DNA from: an uncultured Pseudomonadota bacterium
GTDB taxonomy: Bacteria; Pseudomonadota; Gammaproteobacteria; Burkholderiales; Eutrophovitaceae
Reading direction: 5' to 3'
Assembly: GCA_937983055.1 (NCBI GenBank)
Contig: CALJLA010000303.1
Span: 1-16,784 of the forward strand
Length of the DNA stretch: 16,784 nt
Shown here: in pieces, positions 1-7,989 of the stretch
Position numbering within the stretch: position 1 is the stretch's first letter
How the letters are laid out: each line of letters begins with the position of its first letter
Position numbers and translations under genes: made by a program
Notes under the pieces: model-generated
Told to the model about the DNA's origin: nothing
Seen by the model: the letters and a program-made list of their open reading frames with translations, nothing else
The model's database searches: none

Positions 1-85
1 TTCAACCCGCACTTATTTCCCTCACGGCGGCGCGCCGGTCCATCCGAGTCGACGAAGGCCGGCATGTGCATGCGCCACGACCGGG

Positions 86-121
86 AGAAAAGACAACGGC
101 CCGCCGCAGCGGGCCGTTGTC
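86..121 (-). terminator. Intrinsic terminator of the pilus operon
   Basis: A perfect 13-bp inverted repeat (92-104 with 109-121, loop 105-108) is followed, reading the minus strand, by TTTTCTCCC. It begins 20 bases past the pilY1 stop codon, which is where a rho-independent terminator for the minus-strand operon should be. The T run is only four long, but the stem is very strong. The 85 bases further left show no recognisable gene. Confidence 0.85.
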
Positions 122-140
122 TAGCGCATGCGCCCCACCC

Positions 141-3100
141 TCAGCGGATCAGCTCGCGCCAGCCGGTGCGCTTGCCGCTGGCTGAAGAGCCGCCAATGTT
201 CACGCCGAAGGTGGTCTTGGTACCGCCGGCGTCGGTGGCAATGGCCTTGAGCTGGCCGGCCGGCAGGCGCACCACCACGATACCGACGGTGATCGCGTTG
301 GAGAGCTTCTCCGCTACCGCCTGGTTCGGCGAGGTCGACAGATATTGGCCGGTCTCGTAGCTGAACTGATACTGCCAGCTATCGCCGCCGATGGTACAGG
401 CGTCTGCGTTGGGCACGTTGGTGGCCACCAGCAGGGTACCCAGCAGCAGCTGCGGATCGATACTCACGCGCTCGCCCGGTGAGTCGTTGGCCGGGTTGAA
501 GTCCGCGTACCAGCCATCGTAAGCGGTCCAGTCCACCGGGTTGGTAGAGGTGCTCCGCAGCGTTGGGGAGACCACCGAGATGGTCTGCTGGATCAGCGTG
601 CCGCCGGCGCGGATGTTGCCGTAGGCGACGCTCTTGTCCTTGATCGCATAGATCGACTGCTGCCAGGCGTCGGTCGACGCCGGGACCCAGGTCGCGGGAT
701 CCTGCAGGTCGCTGGTCCCAAGGTAGCGGCCGGTGCCGACGAACACGGTGCGGTTGCCCTTGACAAGGCCAAGCTCCGGCTTGGTGGTGATCGACTGCGG
801 CCGCCCGCTGCTATCCTTCAGCTCCGCAATCTTCAGCACGGCTGTCGGACTGACGGTCAGGTCGAAGCGCCACAGGTTGCCGCGCAAGTCGCCGGCGTAT
901 ACAAATCGTCCGGTGTTGTTCACGTTGGCGCTGTCCGCCCATACCGCGATGCGGCCGAGCCCTGACGGCGTAGTGGTGTTTCCGGCGCCGGTATCGACCT
1001 TTTCCAGCACTGCCCCGGTCAGCGCGTCCAGCACGAACAGGTAGCCCCTGCCGGTACCCGGGCTGACATTGTTGTAGCCGGAGGTCACCAGCACCACCCA
1101 CTTGCTATCGCTCGGACGCTTGGTGATTACCGGGTTGCTGTAGCTCAGACCCATGTCGGTGTCGGAAATCGCGCAGATGGTGCTGTCGTGGCAAAACTCC
1201 CATAGCGCTTTCGGGTTGAGCGGGTCAGTCACGTCGAGCGCGTAGTATCCCCTTGCGCCGCTGTTGAAGCCGCCGACGAGAATCGTCTTCCAGGCGCTGC
1301 CGTCGAAGACGTCCATCAGTTGCGGCGAACCGTCAACGAAGTACACGTGCTTGCTGGCATAGTTGACGTCGGCCAGCTTGTACAGGTTCGGCATCACCGG
1401 CTTGGGCACGTAAGCCCACATCTCCTGCCCGTTGTCCGCGTTCAGGGCGTGCAGCATGCCGTCGTTGGCGGCAATGAACAGCGTCGCCTGGCGCGAGGCA
1501 TTCGCCGACTTGAAGGCGGCATAGTCGGGCGTGACCGCATCGGCGAAGGCAAAGCGCGGCTCGCGCATGTAGGCCGGGGTTGCATTGACCGTGTCGCCGA
1601 GGGCGTGAGTGCGGTCGCGGTAGACGATTGTTTCATGCTGTGTCTGACCACGCAGGAAGTTGACGAGGTTCTTGCCGCTGTTGGCGATCGCAAGCTGGGC
1701 CGCGGACAACGAGGCGCACTGGGAAAGGTTACTCGCCGGCACGCACTTGTTGGCGAAGTAGCCCTGCTCGGTTGCCGACATCGTGCCCGGGAACAGGAAG
1801 GGCTTGAGCTTGTTGCTGGCCGCCGCGTCGAACATGTGAATCGTGCGGGTGTCGGTCGCCGCGCCCACCTTGGCGTCGAGCAGCGCCTGCGCCGCCCATT
1901 TGATGGCGGGCACGACGTTACCCGAGACCGGGTCGATGTCCTGCGCGACCACTTCGCCCGCCCACTCCACCGTGGTGTAGGTCGAGCTGAAGATCGAGCG
2001 GTCGGTCGGCGTGATGTTCGGGCTGCTGGTGGCCGATGCCGCCGCCGCCGCCGTACGGATATTCAGGCCGGTCAGTGCGCCGCTCAGGCCGCTGGCCACC
2101 GAGTTGGGGTCGCTCGCCTGGTAGTAGGTGCCCCGGCCATTGACCGCCGCGTGCCACAAGTCGTCCAGCGCGGACTGCGCATCCTGCACCGGCACCGGCC
2201 AGTTGCAGGTGCCGCTGGTCCAGGCACAGCCGGCAGCTCCCGCCTTGATCCTGGCGAAGTCGCCGGTGGTGGCGCTCTCGTAATCGCTCTGGTAGGTCAT
2301 CAGGCCGTCGACGATGCCCAGCGTGAAAGTGGTCATGTGCTGGTGCGGCGCGGAGTCCTTGGGCGAGGTCGGCACGTTGTTCTGGGTAACATTGGTGCCG
2401 AGCGCGCCGGTGGTCTTGGTGCCGGCGGCGCCGCGCAGGTCGGTCTTGTAGTAGTAGAGCGCGACGTCTGCCAGGGTACCCGAGGCACCGGTGAGGTTCC
2501 CCTCGATGGCTCCGGCCGACCGGGTCGTCCAGCCAGAATTGACGTTGTCCTCGTTGCCGATCGCGGTGCCGGCAATGTTATTGCCGGAGTTCCCGTTCCA
2601 GTAACCATCCGTTGTCAGGATGGTGAAGTTCTGCTGGCAGGAGTACTGCACCGGATCTTCGCTCATGCCGCTGTTGATATCGTCGGTCCTGCCGGCGTAG
2701 TGGCGCCCCACGCGCGACAGCGCCTCGCGCAGGGGCGTACCGCCGCCGGAGCCCTGCTGGTAGAACTTGGTGTACCACGCCTGTTTGTGGCTCGGGTCGA
2801 ACTTGTCGATCTTCAGATACTCGCTGCTGCTGACCGGGTTGCCGGGGTTGATCGTGAGAAACCCGACGCGGTATCGGTTATCGATCGGCAGAAACGCACG
2901 GCCGGCCGCCGATTTCATCATCTGCATCCGGGTACGGTAGTACGCCCACCAGTTGGCGAAGTTGGTCATTTCCTCGGCGTAGGTGCAATCGGGACGGGAC
3001 GCGCAGTCGACGCGGTTCGGGCGGTTTCCATAAATCGCCGTGGACGGAACAATGTTGGTGCGGGTGAAATTGCCGTAGCGCGGGTACGTGTAGGTCGTCG

Positions 3101-4184
3101 CCGATTGCGCGTCGTATTTCGCGCGGCAGCGCGGAGTGCCGGCTGAGTTGCCGCTGACCGGCGCGACCGCATCGGCGTCCGCGGTGGTCTTGCAGTAGCG
3201 CACATAGGCGGGGAAGGTGTGCGTGGCCGTCGGCGTGGTCGACGCCACGCAATTGGTCAGGTCCGCCGAGTTGCAGTACTCCTTGGGCGTGATGGTGTAG
3301 TAGTGCGGGTTGGTGCCGATGTTGCTGCCGACGTTGAACGCCGGCACGACCTTGCTGTAGGTGCAGTTCGACGGCCCCGCAGCGTTGTTGCTGTTGCCGT
3401 CGTACTGGAAGGTGTTGGCAGTCACGCCGTAGACCGGCTCATCCGGATCGTCCACTTCCAGGTGGGCCGGTTGACTGCCGCCGGTGCAGGTGCCGTTGGT
3501 ATTGATCTGATCGCCGTTGACCAGGCCGTGGCCCGGCAGGGTCACCGTCACCGTGCGGGTACCGCCCCCCTTGCTGACCGATACCGTGCCCAGCGTCTGG
3601 TTGCCCGCCGGCGACGGATAGCCGTATAGCCGGCCGTCATCCGGCGACGCGCTCCGGTACTCGAATGTCGCAACGGTGTCGATGCCATTGCGCTTGCAGA
3701 TCGTCCCGGACGCGTTGCAGTAGCGCCGCTCGGTGAAGCCCGTCACCAGGTTGGTGTTGCCCGAACTGGAACTGAAGGCATCGTTTTTGACATTGGTCCA
3801 GGGCGAGCCGTAGCTGCCCATGCTGGTGCCGTCGTAATTTATCGCCGGCGCATAGGTGATCTGCGGGTTGTAGAAGATGGTGTTGAACTGGGCCGAATAG
3901 TACGGCGGGTCGCCGACCCGGCAGCGGGTCGTGCCGGACCATCCACTCTCCGCCTTGCAGGTGTTGTTGTCGTTCACGAAATCCGGCAGGTAATCGCGGC
4001 CCATACTGCCCGAGTCGTCAAGCACGAACATCAGGTTCGGCAGCACCGACGCGCTGGACGAGGACGACAGCGGCGTATTCGAGATGTCGGTCGTCTGCGC
4101 GAACGGCGCGCCGTGCATCAGCAGCAGCGCGGCCGTCGCCGAACCGGCGAAGTGGCGTGCGAGAGAGTGGCTGTGGCGTTTCAT
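141..4184 (-). CDS. pilY1: PilY1, type IV pilus tip-associated adhesin
   Basis: Large (1347 aa) exported protein that sits at the type IV pilus tip with the minor pilins and acts in pilus biogenesis, adhesion and surface sensing. A signal peptide covers about residues 1-30 (ending APFAQ) and a serine-rich stretch follows. A von Willebrand A-like domain starts with the MIDAS motif DDSGS at 56-60. Further MIDAS-type elements, GGTPLREAL near 480 and TTDGYWN near 525, support it. The C-terminal half carries the PilY1 beta-propeller signatures NDGMLHALNADNGQEMWAYVP (near 910-930) and YAGDLRGNLWRFD (near 1090). Translation probably starts at this ATG, with GGAGG four bases upstream. It is the last gene of the operon, 27 bases after pilX. 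The loop that binds calcium in Pseudomonas PilY1 looks altered here (see findings). Family assignment is secure; the exact adhesive partner is unknown. Confidence 0.96.
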   Translation of the reverse strand: MKRHSHSLARHFAGSATAALLLMHGAPFAQTTDISNTPLSSSSSASVLPNLMFVLDDSGSMGRDYLPDFVNDNNTCKAESGWSGTTRCRVGDPPYYSAQFNTIFYNPQITYAPAINYDGTSMGSYGSPWTNVKNDAFSSSSGNTNLVTGFTERRYCNASGTICKRNGIDTVATFEYRSASPDDGRLYGYPSPAGNQTLGTVSVSKGGGTRTVTVTLPGHGLVNGDQINTNGTCTGGSQPAHLEVDDPDEPVYGVTANTFQYDGNSNNAAGPSNCTYSKVVPAFNVGSNIGTNPHYYTITPKEYCNSADLTNCVASTTPTATHTFPAYVRYCKTTADADAVAPVSGNSAGTPRCRAKYDAQSATTYTYPRYGNFTRTNIVPSTAIYGNRPNRVDCASRPDCTYAEEMTNFANWWAYYRTRMQMMKSAAGRAFLPIDNRYRVGFLTINPGNPVSSSEYLKIDKFDPSHKQAWYTKFYQQGSGGGTPLREALSRVGRHYAGRTDDINSGMSEDPVQYSCQQNFTILTTDGYWNGNSGNNIAGTAIGNEDNVNSGWTTRSAGAIEGNLTGASGTLADVALYYYKTDLRGAAGTKTTGALGTNVTQNNVPTSPKDSAPHQHMTTFTLGIVDGLMTYQSDYESATTGDFARIKAGAAGCAWTSGTCNWPVPVQDAQSALDDLWHAAVNGRGTYYQASDPNSVASGLSGALTGLNIRTAAAAASATSSPNITPTDRSIFSSTYTTVEWAGEVVAQDIDPVSGNVVPAIKWAAQALLDAKVGAATDTRTIHMFDAAASNKLKPFLFPGTMSATEQGYFANKCVPASNLSQCASLSAAQLAIANSGKNLVNFLRGQTQHETIVYRDRTHALGDTVNATPAYMREPRFAFADAVTPDYAAFKSANASRQATLFIAANDGMLHALNADNGQEMWAYVPKPVMPNLYKLADVNYASKHVYFVDGSPQLMDVFDGSAWKTILVGGFNSGARGYYALDVTDPLNPKALWEFCHDSTICAISDTDMGLSYSNPVITKRPSDSKWVVLVTSGYNNVSPGTGRGYLFVLDALTGAVLEKVDTGAGNTTTPSGLGRIAVWADSANVNNTGRFVYAGDLRGNLWRFDLTVSPTAVLKIAELKDSSGRPQSITTKPELGLVKGNRTVFVGTGRYLGTSDLQDPATWVPASTDAWQQSIYAIKDKSVAYGNIRAGGTLIQQTISVVSPTLRSTSTNPVDWTAYDGWYADFNPANDSPGERVSIDPQLLLGTLLVATNVPNADACTIGGDSWQYQFSYETGQYLSTSPNQAVAEKLSNAITVGIVVVRLPAGQLKAIATDAGGTKTTFGVNIGGSSASGKRTGWRELIR

Positions 4185-4211
4185 GATGCCTCCAGAGGAG
4201 TACCGTGTAGC

Positions 4212-4850
4212 TCAGTTGGAAATGGCGACCAGGCTCTGCACATAGCTCTCGCTGTTGCGGGGCCCTTGTGCGCGAGCGGTAATCCGGTAATAGACCTGCG
4301 GCGTGCCCTGGAAAACCACGGCACCCACCGACATGCTGCCGCCAGTGGTGGCGCCGCCGCTTGGCATCGACAGCGCGCATTCGTTGGCGTTGCCGCTCGC
4401 GCCGGTGCCGTTATACGGCGTGTCCGCCTCGGAGCAGATGCGGTGGATGACGTACGAGACCACGTTGCCGCCGGCATCGGCGGCGCCGCCATCCAGCACC
4501 GCGGCGTTGACCCAGTTGTTGGGGTCGGTCCAGTCGATCTGCCCGGTCGTGGTGGACGAGAAGAAGCCCGCCGCCAGGTCGGTGTTGTTCAACGCGGTGG
4601 TGCCCGCGCGCGCCAGCAGCCACTGGAATCCAGCCTCGATACCGCGATCGGCGGAATTCAACGCGGCCTGTTTGAAGCCGAGATTACCGGCGACGACGTT
4701 GGCGGTGTCGATTGAGCGCGTCATGCCGATGGCGGCCAGGGTCATCGACACCAGCACGATCAGCGCGATGAGCAGTACCACGCCGCGCTGGGCGTGGCGG
4801 GGCCGGGTGCGGAAACCCCGGCGATTGCGGATGGGGTTCGTGGTGTTCAT
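4212..4850 (-). CDS. pilX: PilX, minor pilin assembly protein
   Basis: Minor pilin of 212 aa, a component of the tip complex that primes pilus assembly. The class III leader ends at Gly23, followed by the hydrophobic helix VVLLIALIVLVSMTLAAIG. The position of the usual mature Glu5 is Ile, which is common in PilX/GspK-type pilins at the very tip of the fibre. The C-terminal half is glycine- and alanine-rich with few recognisable motifs. The chosen ATG overlaps the pilW stop codon in an ATGA arrangement. The frame stays open for 22 codons further upstream, but those codons fall inside pilW. It sits between pilW and pilY1, as in other minor-pilin operons. Its low similarity outside the helix is normal for the family. 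Confidence 0.9.
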   Translation of the reverse strand: MNTTNPIRNRRGFRTRPRHAQRGVVLLIALIVLVSMTLAAIGMTRSIDTANVVAGNLGFKQAALNSADRGIEAGFQWLLARAGTTALNNTDLAAGFFSSTTTGQIDWTDPNNWVNAAVLDGGAADAGGNVVSYVIHRICSEADTPYNGTGASGNANECALSMPSGGATTGGSMSVGAVVFQGTPQVYYRITARAQGPRNSESYVQSLVAISN

Positions 4851-5971
4851 GTCAGTTGCTGCCAGATGATGTTGCGCAGGGGAACCGTGGTCTCGAACAC
4901 CCGGTAGCGATAGCACTGCCAGTCGGGGTCGCCGGTCACGTCAAAGGTGCCGCCGGACCAGGCGGGCACCGCCGTGGTGGCGTCGCAGGCACCGCCGGCG
5001 GTGTTCGGCCGCTCCGGCTGGGCGCTCCGCGCCACCAGCGCCAGTCGCACAGTGATGACCTGCGCCCAATCGGCTGCGGTAGGGGTTACCGGCATCGTGG
5101 TCGTGTAGTTGTCGACATTGCCGTCGTCGGGGGCGTAGGCGGCGTTGTCGACAGTACCGTTGTCGACGCCATCGTCCTTGCCATACTGCGCCTTGAGCAG
5201 CAGCACATTGTCGGCAATCGGCAGCACAACAGTGGTTCCAAACGTCTGCGTCAGCACCAATTGATTGTTGACGATGCTGTACGTATTGCGCACCGGCCCG
5301 GAACCGAGGTTGTAAAGGAAACCGTTGGTCGTGTAGCTGACGCCCAGGCCTGCGGGCTTGTTCCAGCGGGCGGGCACGGTATTGCCGTAAGGATCGGTGT
5401 AGTTGCCGCTGTTGTGAATCACGGTGTCGGTCTGGCCGGGCGTGCCGGGAACACCCGTGACCTGTGCGAGCGTGCAGTCCTGACCCGGCTCGGCCGCGAT
5501 TACCAGGTTGCCCGGTACGAAGCCGAACCTGTTATTGACCCTGAACACGGCGCTCGGCGAGGGCATGTTCTGGGAAAGCTGCACCGGGCTGGAGATCAAC
5601 TCGGAGTCGCCGTACATCAGCGTGATCGTGTCCGGCGTGGCGTCGTCGGCGCCCACGGTGATCTGTACCGGCACCAGGGTAAAGTTGGGCAGATCGGGCG
5701 GCGTCGCGGTCTCGTCGTAGGCGCGCGTCGTACAACCGAGCAGGGCCGGGTTATTGATGCCGTAGCCCGCCATGCGCAGGTCGCGCTCCAGCGTATACAG
5801 CGCGAGCGCACCGAACTGCTGGGCATCACCGCCGCTGGTCGAGGTGCGCTTGATGTCTTCGGACACCGCGAACACCTGGAAGATGATGATGGTGCCGAGC
5901 AGCGCGATCACCATGGCCACCATGACCTCGACCAGGCTGAAGCCGCGCGAATGTGGAAGTGCGAATCGCAT
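4847..5971 (-). CDS. pilW: PilW, minor pilin (PilW-type assembly protein)
   Basis: Minor pilin of 374 aa in the tip-priming complex. The leader is short and positively charged. Prepilin peptidase cleavage is expected after Gly10 (HSRG/FSLVE), with the conserved mature Glu5 at residue 15, followed by the helix VMVAMVIALLGTIIIFQVF. The segment LYTLERDLRMAGYGI near 60-75 is highly typical of PilW. An in-frame ATG lies three codons upstream (5980), but a GAGG motif directly abuts it and is nine bases from the ATG used here, so the shorter start is preferred. The gene lies 11 bases after pilV and overlaps pilX by four bases, so translation is probably coupled. Confidence 0.93.
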   Translation of the reverse strand: MRFALPHSRGFSLVEVMVAMVIALLGTIIIFQVFAVSEDIKRTSTSGGDAQQFGALALYTLERDLRMAGYGINNPALLGCTTRAYDETATPPDLPNFTLVPVQITVGADDATPDTITLMYGDSELISSPVQLSQNMPSPSAVFRVNNRFGFVPGNLVIAAEPGQDCTLAQVTGVPGTPGQTDTVIHNSGNYTDPYGNTVPARWNKPAGLGVSYTTNGFLYNLGSGPVRNTYSIVNNQLVLTQTFGTTVVLPIADNVLLLKAQYGKDDGVDNGTVDNAAYAPDDGNVDNYTTTMPVTPTAADWAQVITVRLALVARSAQPERPNTAGGACDATTAVPAWSGGTFDVTGDPDWQCYRYRVFETTVPLRNIIWQQLT

Positions 5972-5982
5972 GGAGTGCATCC

Positions 5983-6426
5983 TCAGCAGCAGTTGATCGA
6001 AGCAACCGCCACGTACTGGTGTGGCGGCGGCGGGACGTCCAGAGCAGCTTCCTCCGGGTGCTGCCAGAAGATCGTGACGGTGACCTCGTTGCCAGCACCG
6101 ACCACGATCGACGGCGGATTCGCGACCACCCCCGGCAGTGCGGCGTCGACCTTGTCGATCCAGCGGGTCAGCACCAGCGGCGGCGCGCCGCCGGCATAGT
6201 TATAGCTGCCCAGGTTGCTGCGGTTCGCCCACATCTCGCTGATGATCTCGTTGGCCAGAAAGCTGGCATCCATCCGATACTTCGATTCGGCGACCGATTT
6301 CACGGCAATGGCCTGCAGGCCAACAACCGCGAGAATGCCGATGGAAAAGATCAGCATGCCGAGCAGGGCTTCGAGCAGCGAGAGTCCGCGCTGTTTCGAT
6401 GCAGAGTGCAGGGTTATCGTCTTCAT
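5983..6426 (-). CDS. pilV: PilV, minor pilin
   Basis: Minor pilin of 147 aa, similar to PilV/GspI-type pseudopilins. The leader MKTITLHSASKQRG ends at Gly14. The mature protein starts LSLLEALLGMLIFSIGILAVVGLQ, with Glu5 of the mature form present. The segment ESKYRMDASFLANEIISEMWANR is a typical PilV feature. A pair of cysteines ends the protein. The ribosome binding site is weak (AAGCCACC before the ATG), so expression may depend on coupling to fimT, whose stop codon is 27 bases upstream. PilV works with FimT/FimU, PilW, PilX and PilY1 to initiate pilus assembly. Confidence 0.92.
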   Translation of the reverse strand: MKTITLHSASKQRGLSLLEALLGMLIFSIGILAVVGLQAIAVKSVAESKYRMDASFLANEIISEMWANRSNLGSYNYAGGAPPLVLTRWIDKVDAALPGVVANPPSIVVGAGNEVTVTIFWQHPEEAALDVPPPPHQYVAVASINCC

Positions 6427-6453
6427 GGTGGCTTGTACTGTGTGCGTCGTTCG

Positions 6454-6978
6454 CTAGCAGGCGCGCGGGTCGCCGGCCGCCAGGGCCGGGTCGCACATAC
6501 GCATGGAACCGCCGGTGCCGAGCACCACCCGCAGCGCCCGAACTTCCGGCCCCGCCATCGTGGCCGAGGTGATGTCGACCTGGGTGATGCTCGGGCTCGC
6601 GTCGTCATTAGCAACGACCCAGCCCATACCGTTGAAAGTGATGCGATCGGCGCCCGCCGGAAGAATGGCCACCGCGACGCCGTCCGCGCCGTCAACGGCA
6701 GGCCGGGCCTGCACCTGCTCGCCAGTCAGCGGCAGCGACACCGTCCAGCTCGAATCCGCACCGATTACGGATTGCACGATGGTGTTTCGCTGGACCGCCT
6801 CGGCCTTGGCGATCTGCATGCCGTTGAGAATGCCCTCGGCGGCATTGCGGATGCGGGTGTTCACGATCCAGTGGTTGAACGCCGGCACCGCGATTACCAT
6901 CAGCAACACCACGATCGCGATGCCGATCAGCATCTCGATCAGGGTGAAGCCACGGGTCCTGAGGGTAGTGGTCAGCAT
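6454..6978 (-). CDS. fimT: FimT/FimU, GspH-type minor pilin
   Basis: Minor pilin of 174 aa with an N-terminal methylation motif (LRTRG/FTLIEML, cleavage after Gly10, mature Glu5 at residue 15) and a GspH/FimT-type beta-rich C-terminal domain. The C-terminal motif RMCDPALAAGDPRAC, with two cysteines that could form a disulfide, is characteristic of GspH/FimT proteins. The ATG used lies just inside the end of pilE (7-base overlap), with AAGAG upstream. An in-frame start 16 codons earlier would overlap pilE more and would put a long non-leader sequence before the helix, so it is rejected. FimT/FimU proteins join the tip complex, and some bind DNA for natural transformation. I see no way to confirm DNA binding here. 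Confidence 0.92.
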   Translation of the reverse strand: MLTTTLRTRGFTLIEMLIGIAIVVLLMVIAVPAFNHWIVNTRIRNAAEGILNGMQIAKAEAVQRNTIVQSVIGADSSWTVSLPLTGEQVQARPAVDGADGVAVAILPAGADRITFNGMGWVVANDDASPSITQVDITSATMAGPEVRALRVVLGTGGSMRMCDPALAAGDPRAC

Positions 6979-7442
6979 TCGCCGCTCTTCTTCTGCACCC
7001 AGCAGTTGCCCCCAGGCAGCGACCACTCGGCGGGCACAGCCACGGTCGAACGGGTATTACTCTGGTCGATGCGCAGCGTGAAGCCTTCCATCGGACTGCC
7101 CACCACGCCGGTCGCGTCGATGTCGTAGCTCTGGCCGTCGACCGCGATGTTGCAGGCGAAATTGAAGTTGCCGGTGTTCGGAATGGGTGGCGCCACCGTG
7201 CCCGCGGCGCAGGCGCCGGTATAGGTGCGGCTGTCCGGGAAGTACTTCTCCATCTTGACCCGCTGCCCGGCCAGCGCCGAGGTCGCCTCGACCAGGCGCG
7301 CGCGGGTGACATAGGCGGTGTAGGAGGGCAATGCGATCGCGGCAAGAATGCCCAGTATCGCCACGACGATCATCACTTCGATCAGCGTGAAGCCCGCATC
7401 TGAAGCGCCCTGGCGACTGCGGATTTGATTTCTGCGATGCAT
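6972..7442 (-). CDS. pilE: PilE-like type IV pilin
   Basis: Type IV pilin or pilin-like protein of 156 aa. A 17-residue basic leader ends at Gly17, followed by FTLIEVMIVVAILGILAAIALPSYTAYVTRARLVEATSAL, the classic hydrophobic helix with mature Glu5. The globular part contains LAGQRVKMEKYFPDSRTY and a C-terminal cysteine pair (NCWV...GEC) framing a D-loop, as in PilE-type minor pilins of this operon. The ATG is preceded by GGGAG at good spacing. The 47 codons open upstream are not leader-like. It is the first gene of the operon. A candidate sigma-70 promoter, TTTGGA-17 bp-TAGCAT (7494 to 7466), lies just upstream but is weak. It may be a minor pilin rather than the major subunit. Confidence 0.92.
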   Translation of the reverse strand: MHRRNQIRSRQGASDAGFTLIEVMIVVAILGILAAIALPSYTAYVTRARLVEATSALAGQRVKMEKYFPDSRTYTGACAAGTVAPPIPNTGNFNFACNIAVDGQSYDIDATGVVGSPMEGFTLRIDQSNTRSTVAVPAEWSLPGGNCWVQKKSGEC

Positions 7443-7916
7443 GAAGTTTCTCCCTGTTGGAGTCAATGCTAGTTGAGCAAACGGGCTATCCAAAGCGTTG
7501 TCCGACGGACGCCCGCAACCTCGGTAACGAACGGCAGCAACACCCGGTGCGGCTTCGACCGCACCTGTTTCCGATCCTGCCATCCAATCGATTTGTTCCT
7601 TGCGTTCAGTAGTTTATCGAGCGTCCGCAGGAGCGCTCGCGAGACCGACGAACGGCCGGAATCGCGGAACGAACGGTCAGGACTGCCTGCAGACCGCTGC
7701 GCAGGACGAGGATGGCGCCCCGCGCGTGAGCGCCGTCGGGCGCAGGCCTCTCGATTGCCGCGCGGGCGTCGAGACAGCTTGCTTTCCACGGCACGAACCA
7801 AAGCGTTTAGCCGCGACAAGCAGCCGGCAGATGCCCGAGCACAGACGGGCTCTTTAATCGGCGTGCCGGTAAGCCGGGCAAACGGATGGGACGACGCAGT
7901 ACGCACGGCTACCCCC
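7443..7916. other. Gene-free region upstream of the pilus operon
   Basis: About 470 bases between the pilE start and the terminator of the PPC gene. Reading frames cross it on both strands, but none has a ribosome binding site, a protein-like composition or a recognisable motif. It must hold the pilus operon promoter. The best sigma-70 candidate is TTTGGA-17 bp-TAGCAT on the minus strand (7494-7466), which would leave only a very short leader. A sigma-54-like element overlaps it but has the wrong spacing. No repeat, RNA gene or riboswitch was recognised. Confidence 0.5.
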
Positions 7917-7946
7917 AAAAAAAAGCCCCCGCCAGTCGGCAGGGGC
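7917..7946 (-). terminator. Intrinsic terminator after the PPC-domain gene
   Basis: On the minus strand a 9-bp stem (7946-7938 with 7933-7925, one G-T wobble, loop of four) is followed by eight consecutive T residues. It starts 44 bases after the stop codon of the PPC-domain gene. It is a textbook rho-independent terminator and separates that gene from the pilus operon promoter region. Confidence 0.92.
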
Positions 7947-7989
7947 GAAGCCAGCGAATCGCTGGAACTAACAGGTGCCCGTATCTCGA

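Noticed and set aside
64..360. 98-codon plus-strand frame at the left edge
   Set aside because: It runs through the operon terminator hairpin and antisense to pilY1, and has no recognisable features.
1320..3146. Long open frame on the plus strand opposite pilY1
   Set aside because: It lies wholly inside pilY1, reads as Arg/Val/Gly-rich translation of the GC-rich antisense strand and has no domain or ribosome binding site.
7477..7494. Sigma-54-like element TTTGGATAGCCCGTTTGC upstream of the pilus operon
   Set aside because: The GG and GC dinucleotides are 11 bases apart instead of 10, and sigma-54 is strict on this spacing. Kept only as a weak note with an overlapping sigma-70 candidate.
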